This document shows positions 1 to 5,235 of a DNA stretch of 5,235 nt, piece after piece. Positions within the stretch are counted from its first letter, which is position 1, and every line of letters starts with the position of its first letter. Position numbers and translations under genes: made by a program. Source of the DNA: SAR202 cluster bacterium (GTDB lineage Bacteria > Chloroflexota > Dehalococcoidia > SAR202 > CAJWER01); NCBI GenBank assembly GCA_030740335.1, contig JASLXL010000240.1, forward strand, positions 1 to 5,235, given 5' to 3'. Under the pieces are notes generated by a model, which was not told where the DNA came from, searched no databases, and worked only from the letters and a program-made list of their open reading frames with translations.

Positions 1-528
1 AGGCCAGCCGGTCAGGATCGGCTCGTCGCGCATCTGATGCCAGGTGATCCCATCGGGGGAGGCCATCGCGTAGATCGCCGATTTTTCCCTGCGTCCGATT
101 ACCTTGAATCCCTTGAAACTCTCGTCCTCTTTCGCGTCCGGGTTGGCGTCGATGTTTGCGACACCCGGGTCGGGGGAGAACAGATTGTTCTCCATCGAGC
201 CCTGGAACTCTTCCTGGCGCAGGAAAGGCTTGGTCCAGTTGATGCCGTCCTCGCTCTCGGCATAGGCCTTTCGGTGGTAGTTGACACCAGCGACCCCGAT
301 GACTCTGGCGTCTTCGCACTTGTACCACATGCGGTACTTCTCGCCATCGAAGGCCGTCGTGAGACCACCGACGTGTCCCTCCTCCCACGGATATTCCTTT
401 TCAATCACCGGCTCTCGCCGGTCAGGGCTGTGGAGGACCCGGGTCACGTCTGTGGACTGGTCGATCCAGAAGTCGTCAACAAATAGCTGGCGGTCAGTGC
501 CGATGTCTGGTGGCTGCGGATTGGTCAT
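1..528 (-). CDS. Beta-propeller glycosidase-like protein, N-terminal part (cut by left edge)
   Basis: This minus-strand reading frame starts at ATG 528 and stays open for 176 codons to the window edge, so the C-terminus is missing. The start has an AGGGGGAG ribosome binding site (538-545) nine bases upstream. The protein opens with DRQLFVDDFWID (residues 12-23), an N-terminal signature I associate with uncharacterised GH32/GH43-like propeller proteins of Planctomycetes and similar bacteria. Two blade-like repeats are visible: SEDGINW (92-98) and SPDGITW (157-163), both of the form S-x-DG-I-x-W. They fit strands of a five-bladed beta-propeller. YRMWYK (65-70) is another typical propeller strand. 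No signal peptide is seen, so a cytoplasmic location is likely. Catalytic acids cannot be assigned from this fragment, so glycosidase activity is inferred from fold resemblance only. It lies 49 bp downstream of the M19 gene on the same strand and is probably cotranscribed with it. Confidence 0.72.
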   Translation of the reverse strand, partial: MTNPQPPDIGTDRQLFVDDFWIDQSTDVTRVLHSPDRREPVIEKEYPWEEGHVGGLTTAFDGEKYRMWYKCEDARVIGVAGVNYHRKAYAESEDGINWTKPFLRQEEFQGSMENNLFSPDPGVANIDANPDAKEDESFKGFKVIGRREKSAIYAMASPDGITWHQMRDEPILTGWP

Positions 529-577
529 ATTGGTCGTCTCCCCCTAAAGTCTATGTTCCACTCGAATCCAGCCCTTA

Positions 578-1579
578 CTATCCCATGACTTCGCGAAATA
601 GCCTCAAGAAATTGCCGCCAAGTATCTTGGACGTGTCGTCCTTCGAGTAGCCACGACCCATCAGCTCTCCCGCCAGGTCCGGCATCTGATCAGGTCCTTC
701 GAAGCCGTGGGGATGGTAGTGCGGGTCCGGTATAGGTAGTGGTATCGGACGTATCTTGGTCCCTTGCTGGGCGAATAGATACTGGAAGAAAGAGTATGGC
801 TGGTCCTGGCAGAAGTCTGTCCCGATGCCGACGTGGTCTATGCCGACACGCTCGATCAGATCCTCGATCGCGTCGACGTAATCAACGAGATCCGATTCGT
901 ATCCCTTGAGAAGGAATGACGGCCACGCATTCGCGCCCACGACGCCGCCCTTTTCGACCAGTGCCTTCAGCGCATCATCGGGTTTGTTCCGCACGTGATC
1001 CACGAACGAACGTGCGTTGCAGTGGGTGAATGCCACGGGCTTTTCCGAGGCTTCGATGGTCTCCATAGTTGTGCGGTCTCCAACGTGGGACAGGTCGACG
1101 AGTATTCCGAGCTCATTCATGATTTTGACCGCGTCGAGTCCGAAGTTGCTCAGGCCGTCATCGACGCGTTCATAGCACCCGTTACCGAGGAGGTTGCGCT
1201 CGTTGTAGGTAACCTGTATCACCCTGACTCCCAGGTTGTAGAAGAGCAGGAGCCGGTCCAGGTCGTTCTCAATGGGAGAGGCGTTCTGCCATCCGAGGAA
1301 GACCGCCGTCTTGCCGTCTGTCTTTGCCTTTAAGATGTCGTCTGCAGTCCTGCCTTGGGATAGCGTACCGGCGTGCTCTCGGAAGCGACCGGACCACCCT
1401 GCGAGCCGGTCCAGTGTCTCCTGGAAGCCTTCCCAGATCGCCATAGTGGCGTTGATCGCTGTGATACCCCCTGCGGACAGGCTAGGGTAGACGTTGGGAC
1501 TGCTCCACAGGCTCACATTCAGGCCATCGATCACAATCGCGTCGTCGTATAACTTGCGGGCGGAATCTGCAGTTACCAC
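578..1579 (-). CDS. Peptidase M19 (renal dipeptidase) family protein with altered metal site
   Basis: The protein is 333 residues from GTG 1579, a normal length for the metal-dependent TIM-barrel M19 family, whose classical members cleave dipeptides with a two-zinc centre. Family motifs present (numbering from GTG): DLSHVGD (162-168, zinc-ligand His165), FTHCNAR (184-190, zinc-ligand His186), VRN (196-198, substrate-binding Arg197), GIGTDF (251-256, Asp255) and GGNFLRLF near the C-terminus. Three other classical ligands are replaced. The DGHND motif reads DGLNV (18-22), losing the His and Asp. The bridging Glu position is Gln98 in GWQNASP. Classical dinuclear dipeptidase chemistry is therefore doubtful. 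I recall an M19 subgroup with a similar 'QN' motif near methylated-amine catabolic genes, but cannot verify it. GTG 1579 is preferred to ATG 1663 because it has a strong ribosome binding site and the 28-residue extension is Arg-rich and unlike the family. The stop is TAG at 578-580. It leads the leftward unit. Confidence 0.88.
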   Translation of the reverse strand: MVTADSARKLYDDAIVIDGLNVSLWSSPNVYPSLSAGGITAINATMAIWEGFQETLDRLAGWSGRFREHAGTLSQGRTADDILKAKTDGKTAVFLGWQNASPIENDLDRLLLFYNLGVRVIQVTYNERNLLGNGCYERVDDGLSNFGLDAVKIMNELGILVDLSHVGDRTTMETIEASEKPVAFTHCNARSFVDHVRNKPDDALKALVEKGGVVGANAWPSFLLKGYESDLVDYVDAIEDLIERVGIDHVGIGTDFCQDQPYSFFQYLFAQQGTKIRPIPLPIPDPHYHPHGFEGPDQMPDLAGELMGRGYSKDDTSKILGGNFLRLFREVMG

Positions 1580-1589
1580 TGTCGACGTG

Positions 1590-1597
1590 CCTCCCCT
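1590..1597 (-). promoter_or_regulatory. Ribosome binding site that decides the M19 start (GTG 1579)
   Basis: On the minus strand AGGGGAGG lies 10 bases before GTG 1579. No comparable purine-rich sequence precedes the upstream in-frame ATG at 1663. This favours a 333-residue product over the 361-residue alternative. Confidence 0.6.
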
Positions 1598-1644
1598 GCG
1601 CGGTGTTCGTCTGTTCGCCCTGAGCTCATCCGTAACGCGGGTGC

Positions 1645-1673
1645 TTGATGCCCCTGGGCGCATGTAGTATACA
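1645..1673 (+). promoter_or_regulatory. Candidate sigma-70-type promoter for the rightward operon
   Basis: TTGATG (1645-1650) and TATACA (1668-1673) are separated by exactly 17 bases. Each matches the -35 and -10 consensus at four of six positions. Transcription would begin near 1680, leaving a leader of about 60 bases before the flavoprotein ATG at 1741. The match is modest and the sigma-factor preference of this organism is unknown. Confidence 0.35.
1666..1671 (-). promoter_or_regulatory. Candidate -10 element for the leftward unit
   Basis: The minus strand reads TATACT here, five of six matches to TATAAT, overlapping the rightward -10 candidate around the GTATAC palindrome. No good -35 box is seen at the expected distance. 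A transcript starting some seven bases downstream would begin at or inside the ATG at 1663, which again favours translation from GTG 1579. Confidence 0.25.
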
Positions 1674-1677
1674 GTCT

Positions 1678-1694
1678 GCCTGTGCCTGCACGGC
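1678..1694. promoter_or_regulatory. Interrupted palindrome, possible operator
   Basis: GCC-T-GTGC-CT-GCAC-GGC forms an inverted repeat of seven base pairs per arm with one unpaired T in the left arm and a two-base centre. It sits between the divergent genes, at the predicted start of the rightward transcript, where a repressor of a catabolic operon could bind. The centre is too tight for an ideal RNA hairpin, and no regulator gene is in the window. A chance palindrome cannot be excluded. Confidence 0.25.
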
Positions 1695-1726
1695 TCAGCT
1701 ACAGAAATTACGGTCGATTTGTCCGG

Positions 1727-1735
1727 AAAGAGGAG
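1727..1735 (+). promoter_or_regulatory. Ribosome binding site of the flavoprotein gene
   Basis: AAAGAGGAG ends five bases before ATG 1741. It decides the start: the open frame extends back to 1645, but those extra 32 codons have no ribosome binding site, overlap the candidate promoter and are unlike the family, whose N-terminus begins just before the FAD-binding strand. Confidence 0.7.
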
Positions 1736-1740
1736 TGCAG

Positions 1741-3468
1741 ATGATTCAAGTTAAAGTCATTGAGACCGACGTGCTGATCATTGGTGGCGGCGGGGCTGCC
1801 TGCAGGGCCGCGATTGAGACTCATGATGCCGGCGCCGATGTGCTCGTAATACTGAAGGGCACGCTTGGTCACAGCGGCTGCTCGCGTTACGTTGGGACCA
1901 ACGCTGCCGTTGGACCCTGGGGCGACGAGAACGATACCCCCGAACTGGCAATGAGAGATCTGCTGGCCCACGGTGGGTTTCTTGGTAACCAGGAGCTGGT
2001 CAAGATTCTGACGGAGGAGTCCGCCGCGAGGATTCAAGAGCTGGAAGAGTGGGGTGTGGACTTCGAGAGGAATGCGGACGGCTCGATCGCCATCACTCAT
2101 GCTGCCGCACACACCTATCCCAGGAACCTGACCCTCAAGCCGAACGGCCCCGACCCGCAGGCCGACGGTTACTTTCCAGGCATCGCCATGATGGATGCAC
2201 TGATGGCCCAGATGGACTCGCGAGGCATCCGCGTCATGAACGACGTGGCTCTTGTCGACCTGCTCATCAACGATGGTCGAATTGTTGGGGCGACGGCTAT
2301 CGATTGCGGAGCCAACAAGTTCATCGCCCTGAAGGCCAAGGCCACGATTCTGGCCACCGGGACCTATAGCCACGTATACTCGCGCGCCTCGACCTCCCTG
2401 GAGGAGACGGGGGACGGGCAGGCCGCGGCTTTCCGGGCCGGGGTTGAACTTATCGATATGGAGAACACCCAGTTCATCCCCTCCTGGACGGGAATACCAC
2501 CGGGGTCGGCACCGGTCAATGTCCTTGGCGAGCAATTCCTGGAGCGGTATGGGGTCACCGGGCTTGAGACGAAAACCAAAGAGGATGTGGTATTCGCAAT
2601 CGGCACCGAAATCAGGGAAGGACGGGCCACCGAGCGGGGAACGATATTCATCGATCCTACTGGTCCCGAGAACGCCGATACGAAGAAAATGCCGTTCCCT
2701 CCCAGATACGTAACCAATTTGCGCGAGGACGGTAGCCTGTATCCAGGCTTTCAGGGCGAGAGCGTAGATTTAAATGGTGGACGCTTCGAGAGCGGGCCCC
2801 TGGCCCACACTACGACCGGCGGGATCAGGATCAATGCTCAGTGTGAGTCAAGTGTTCCGGGCCTATATGCCGCCGGAGGCGTCGTCGGTGGTCTGTATGG
2901 CCATGCAAGGCCCGAAGGGTTCACGGTGATGATAACTCTAGTGTTTGGCAGGCGGGCCGGGATGTTTGCCGCTCAAGGGGCGAAAGACGTCGGCGACGTG
3001 CGGCTCGACGACAGCGCTATTCAAGCCAGCTTCGATAGGGTAGCCAGTGTGGTCGACGGATTGGATGACGAGGGGCTCGAAGCGCTCAGGTCCGGGATAT
3101 CAGCCACGATGACCAAGTACGCCTGGGTGATCAAGGACGAAGCCGGCCTCACTAGCGGGCTCGAACGTATTCGTGAAATGGCAAACGCCGAGCGCCAGAG
3201 GACCAAGGGGCCTCAGGTGGAAGCATCGTCTGTCGACGGATTCGCATGGACCAAGATCCTGAAGGTGCCGAACCTCCTGTTATGCGCCGAGCTGATGCTC
3301 ATGGGCGCCATCGAGCGGAAAGATAGCCGGGGGGCGTTCTTCCGCGCCGACTATCCGGATGCTGACAACGAAAGCTGGCTCAAGAACATCATCCACAGGC
3401 GAAGTAACGGCCAGACGGTAATGGACACGGTTTCGGTGGACCTGCGGTACTGCGCCCCCGAGGTTTAA
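1741..3468 (+). CDS. FAD-dependent fumarate reductase/succinate dehydrogenase-type flavoprotein
   Basis: A 575-residue soluble flavoprotein of the SdhA/FrdA/NadB/AprA superfamily. The N-terminal Rossmann strand DVLIIGGGGAACRAAIE (10-26) binds FAD. Further family motifs are GHSGCSRYVGTNAA (43-56), LATGT (204-208), TGDGQAAAFRAG (223-234), EIREGR (290-295), AHTTTGGI (355-362), VPGLYAAGG (372-380), GHARPEG (387-393) and VFGRRAG (401-407). The C-terminal helical domain ends with SRGAFFRADYPDADNESW (529-546), matching the ESRGAH-R-DYP region of SdhA. By eye, His356 and Arg390 match substrate-binding residues. The position before DVV that carries the proton-shuttle Arg is Glu281 (KEDVV, 280-284), and the Glu of the usual AAGE motif is Gly380. 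No His stands where SdhA and FrdA attach FAD covalently, so FAD is probably non-covalent. No iron-sulfur or membrane-anchor gene is adjacent, so its electron partner is unknown. It probably acts on a carboxylate substrate that may not be fumarate or succinate. It is first in the rightward operon. Confidence 0.88.
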   Translation: MIQVKVIETDVLIIGGGGAACRAAIETHDAGADVLVILKGTLGHSGCSRYVGTNAAVGPWGDENDTPELAMRDLLAHGGFLGNQELVKILTEESAARIQELEEWGVDFERNADGSIAITHAAAHTYPRNLTLKPNGPDPQADGYFPGIAMMDALMAQMDSRGIRVMNDVALVDLLINDGRIVGATAIDCGANKFIALKAKATILATGTYSHVYSRASTSLEETGDGQAAAFRAGVELIDMENTQFIPSWTGIPPGSAPVNVLGEQFLERYGVTGLETKTKEDVVFAIGTEIREGRATERGTIFIDPTGPENADTKKMPFPPRYVTNLREDGSLYPGFQGESVDLNGGRFESGPLAHTTTGGIRINAQCESSVPGLYAAGGVVGGLYGHARPEGFTVMITLVFGRRAGMFAAQGAKDVGDVRLDDSAIQASFDRVASVVDGLDDEGLEALRSGISATMTKYAWVIKDEAGLTSGLERIREMANAERQRTKGPQVEASSVDGFAWTKILKVPNLLLCAELMLMGAIERKDSRGAFFRADYPDADNESWLKNIIHRRSNGQTVMDTVSVDLRYCAPEV

Positions 3469-3497
3469 CCCGTGTTGTGATAGCTAGCACGGACTTT

Positions 3498-3503
3498 AAG
3501 GAG
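3498..3503 (+). promoter_or_regulatory. Ribosome binding site of the enolase-superfamily gene
   Basis: AAGGAG lies nine bases before ATG 3513. It supports this start over the in-frame GTG/ATG codons around 3475-3477, which would place the ribosome binding site inside the coding region and add twelve residues before the usual N-terminal strand MKIAGVKTYVV. Confidence 0.65.
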
Positions 3504-3512
3504 TTCCTGGCG

Positions 3513-4721
3513 ATGAAGATTGCAGGTGTGAAAACGTACGTGGTGGCGAACCCGCCTCCGCACAACGGCGGGGCATACTTTGTCTTCCTGAAGTTAACCA
3601 CCGACGACGGCGTTGAGGGGTTCGGAGAGGTATACGGCGTACCCTTCCATCCCCATCGAGTAACGCAGCTCATCGAGGATGTGGTGGAGAGATACGTCCT
3701 GGACTGGGACCCTTTCAGGATCGAATCGATGTGGCGAATCGTCTACTCCTCTGGGTTCACCCAGCACCCTGACCTGTCTCTGGTGGGCGTCCTTAGCGGC
3801 ATCGAGATGGCCTGCTGGGACATTATCGGCAAGTCCCTCGACCAGCCGATATACAACCTGCTTGGTGGCCAGGTCCACGAGAGGCTTCGCTCTTACACCT
3901 ATCTCTACCCGGCGTCGGACAGCGAAACGCAGGACTTTCTTTCGGTGGCCGACGCCTTTGGCGATGCCGAAATCGGACCGGAGAGGGCGGCACACTACGT
4001 CGAACAGGGTTTCACCGCAGTGAAATTCGATCCCGTCATGCCGATGTCTGCATTCGATCCCAGGCAGCTCTCGATGGAGGCGCTTGAGAATGCCGAGGTG
4101 GTAACCAGGAACATCAGGGAAGCAGTCGGCTCCAAGGCAGACCTGCTAATAGGAACACATGGGCAGATGACCACTTCAAGTGCGATCAGGCTTGCCAAGA
4201 GGCTGGAGCCGTTCGATCCGTTGTGGTTTGAGGAGCCGGTTCCGCCCGAGAACAAGAAGGAGATGGGCCGAGTAGCATCATCGACCAGTATCCCTGTCGC
4301 CACCGGAGAGCGCTTGGCCACCAAGTACGAATTCGCTGAGCTACTCGATAGGCAGGGCGCTGCAATAATCCAGCCCGCTCTGGGTAGGGTAGGTGGCATC
4401 CTTGAGGCGAAGAAGATCGCAGGAATGGCGGAGGCGCACTATGTGGAGATTGCGCCGCACCTGTACTGCGGCCCAATCGAGGCCGCAGCCAATATCCAGA
4501 TCGGCACCTGCAGCCCGAACTTCCTGATTCAAGAGAGCATCGAGACCTTCGGCGGCTTCCACGCCGAGATACTCAAGGAGCCACTACAGTGGGAGGACGG
4601 CTACATCATTCCACCGACCAAGCCGGGACTAGGCGTCGAGCTAGATGAAGAGGTAGCAGCCAAATATCCATATGAAGGACCAATATTCATTGAAGTGGAA
4701 GACAGGCCGATTTTTCCGTAG
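3513..4721 (+). CDS. Mandelate racemase/muconate lactonizing enzyme (enolase superfamily) protein, sugar-acid dehydratase-like
   Basis: A 402-residue enolase-superfamily protein with the N-terminal capping domain (about 1-125, including GVLSGIEMACWDIIGK, 92-107, and NLLGG, 115-119) and a TIM-barrel (about 126-370). It most resembles the galactonate/gluconate dehydratase branch, which abstracts the proton alpha to a carboxylate and eliminates water with Mg2+. Visible motifs are AVKFDP (169-174, Lys171), GTHG (214-217, His216), WFEEPV (238-243, metal-ligand Glu240), TGERL (264-268, metal-ligand Glu266), IAPHLYCGP (313-321, His316) and NFLIQE (336-341, Glu341). Two expected acids are absent: the first metal ligand, Asp in the D-F-H motif of galactonate dehydratase, is Gly214, and the Asp of IIQPD is Ala289. 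A subgroup with this GTHGQ motif seems familiar to me, so it may be a recurring variant rather than a dead enzyme. The substrate is unknown. The gene follows the flavoprotein by 44 bp and precedes the oxidoreductase by 33 bp, consistent with one operon. Confidence 0.9.
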   Translation: MKIAGVKTYVVANPPPHNGGAYFVFLKLTTDDGVEGFGEVYGVPFHPHRVTQLIEDVVERYVLDWDPFRIESMWRIVYSSGFTQHPDLSLVGVLSGIEMACWDIIGKSLDQPIYNLLGGQVHERLRSYTYLYPASDSETQDFLSVADAFGDAEIGPERAAHYVEQGFTAVKFDPVMPMSAFDPRQLSMEALENAEVVTRNIREAVGSKADLLIGTHGQMTTSSAIRLAKRLEPFDPLWFEEPVPPENKKEMGRVASSTSIPVATGERLATKYEFAELLDRQGAAIIQPALGRVGGILEAKKIAGMAEAHYVEIAPHLYCGPIEAAANIQIGTCSPNFLIQESIETFGGFHAEILKEPLQWEDGYIIPPTKPGLGVELDEEVAAKYPYEGPIFIEVEDRPIFP

Positions 4722-4743
4722 TGGCAGAAAGATCGCCCCACAT

Positions 4744-4749
4744 GAGGTG
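4744..4749 (+). promoter_or_regulatory. Ribosome binding site of the Gfo/Idh/MocA gene
   Basis: GAGGTG lies five bases before ATG 4755. The nearby ATGs at 4742 and 4751 are in a different frame that does not encode the Rossmann motif, so the site and the protein sequence agree on 4755. Confidence 0.55.
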
Positions 4750-4754
4750 CATGA

Positions 4755-5235
4755 ATGCGAAAGGCAAGGATCGGCGTAGTCGGCGCGGGCTGGTGGTCTA
4801 CCGAGCATCACATACCCAGTCTAATTGGCTACGACCGGGCAGAGTTCGTGGGTATTGCTGACCCTAAACCAGACAAACTTGCCCAGGCAGCGAATCACTA
4901 CGGAGTTGAAGGACGCTACAAGAGTCATCACGAGCTCCTTGCAGTGCCGGGCCTGGATGGAGTAGTGATTGCCATCCCTCATGCTTACCACTATGAGGTG
5001 GCGCGAGATGCTCTAGATGCCGGTGTAAACATACTGCTCGAAAAGCCCATGGTCCTGAAAGCCGAGCAGGCCTGGGAACTGGTCCGGCGCGCGGACGCAA
5101 AAGGACTGCACCTGTCGATCGGCTACACGTTCCAACACACGAGGCACGCCCGGAAGGCCAAAGAGATTGTGCAGTCAGGTGCTATAGGCGACATCCGCTT
5201 CGTGTCCGGGGTATTCTCGTCAATGGTTGAGCGCT
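4755..5235 (+). CDS. Gfo/Idh/MocA family NAD(P)-dependent oxidoreductase, N-terminal part (cut by right edge)
   Basis: The frame runs from ATG 4755 for 160 codons to the window edge; about half of a typical 330-400-residue member is present. The N-terminus has the NAD(P)-binding Rossmann fold: RIGVVGAGWW (5-14), an acidic end to the second strand at ADP (35-37) that usually favours NAD, and VVIAIPHAYHYEVARDAL (70-87). LLEKPM (94-99) holds the family's EKP motif, whose Lys97 is the usual catalytic and cofactor-contacting lysine. SIGYTFQHTRHARKAKEIV (121-139), then GAIGDIRFVSG (142-152), begin the C-terminal domain. Family members oxidise or reduce hydroxyl and keto groups on sugars, inositols and sugar acids. 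Which one applies cannot be told, because the substrate-binding half is missing. As third gene in a tight operon after the dehydratase-like gene, it may act on a related sugar or sugar acid. Confidence 0.9.
   Translation, partial: MRKARIGVVGAGWWSTEHHIPSLIGYDRAEFVGIADPKPDKLAQAANHYGVEGRYKSHHELLAVPGLDGVVIAIPHAYHYEVARDALDAGVNILLEKPMVLKAEQAWELVRRADAKGLHLSIGYTFQHTRHARKAKEIVQSGAIGDIRFVSGVFSSMVER

Larger units (their letters stand above)
1580..1740. other. Divergent intergenic control region
   Basis: These 161 bases separate the starts of the leftward M19 unit and the rightward flavoprotein operon, if GTG 1579 is the true M19 start. The region contains two ribosome binding sites facing outward, overlapping promoter candidates around GTATAC (1667-1672) and an interrupted palindrome at 1678-1694. 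It is the only substantial non-coding stretch in the window. Confidence 0.55.

Noticed and set aside
37..486. Plus-strand open frame (149 codons) at the left edge
   Set aside because: It is antisense to the propeller gene, which has a ribosome binding site, a family N-terminal signature and repeated blade motifs on the minus strand.
529..577. Possible promoter or terminator between the M19 and propeller genes
   Set aside because: The 49 bases hold only the ribosome binding site of the downstream gene; no stem with T-run or paired promoter boxes was found.
1708..2535. Long minus-strand open frame (275 codons) opposite the flavoprotein gene
   Set aside because: It lies antisense to a well-supported coding region; its translation is rich in Gly, Arg and Pro with no recognisable motif. 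It is a by-product of GC-rich codon use.
3053..3242. Repeated GTCGACGGATT at about 3053 and 3233
   Set aside because: Both copies encode Val-Asp-Gly within the flavoprotein and the match ends right after; most likely coincidence of codon use rather than a repeat element.
3594..3995. Minus-strand open frame opposite the enolase-superfamily gene
   Set aside because: No motif or ribosome binding site, and the plus strand is clearly coding across the same bases.
4722..4754. Possible weak hairpin (CCAC/GTG arms) after the enolase-superfamily stop
   Set aside because: The stem is only about three to four pairs, has no T-run, and contains the ribosome binding site of the next gene, so it is not a terminator.
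4864..5100. Minus-strand open frame opposite the Gfo/Idh/MocA gene
   Set aside because: The plus-strand frame carries the Rossmann and EKP motifs; the antisense product is Arg/Pro/Leu-rich without family features.

Overview
The window holds five protein genes, two of them cut by the window edges, in two divergent transcription units around a short control region at about 1580-1740. Coding density is high and gaps between genes are 33-49 bp. The DNA is moderately GC-rich and most genes have a clear purine-rich Shine-Dalgarno sequence. This gene mix (catabolic enolase-superfamily enzyme, fumarate-reductase-like flavoprotein, Gfo/Idh/MocA dehydrogenase, M19 peptidase homologue, 'LFVDD' propeller protein) is typical of uncultured heterotrophic bacteria such as SAR202-type Chloroflexota, Poribacteria or Planctomycetes-like lineages. 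The taxon is inferred from gene content and style only; there is no rRNA or phylogenetic marker here.

Left unit (minus strand, read right to left): an M19 (renal-dipeptidase family) homologue at 578-1579, then after 49 bp the N-terminal 176 residues of a beta-propeller, glycosidase-like protein (1-528) that runs off the left edge. The M19 gene is better started at a GTG (1579) with a strong ribosome binding site than at the upstream ATG (1663), which has none.

Right unit (plus strand): an FAD-dependent fumarate reductase/succinate dehydrogenase-type flavoprotein (1741-3468), an enolase-superfamily mandelate-racemase/sugar-acid-dehydratase-like enzyme (3513-4721), and the NAD(P)-binding half of a Gfo/Idh/MocA oxidoreductase (4755 to the right edge). 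They look like one operon. Together they suggest oxidation and dehydration of a sugar, sugar acid or related polyhydroxy carboxylate; the substrate cannot be read from the sequence.

The most interesting point is that three adjacent enzymes keep their folds and most family motifs but differ at residues that define the classical chemistry. The M19 protein lacks the N-terminal His-x-Asp and the bridging Glu. The enolase-superfamily protein has Gly at the first metal-ligand position and Ala where the His-Asp dyad Asp is expected. The flavoprotein has Glu where fumarate reductases carry the proton-shuttle Arg. All of this comes from alignment by eye to remembered family motifs. No mobile element, CRISPR array, RNA gene or convincing terminator was seen.
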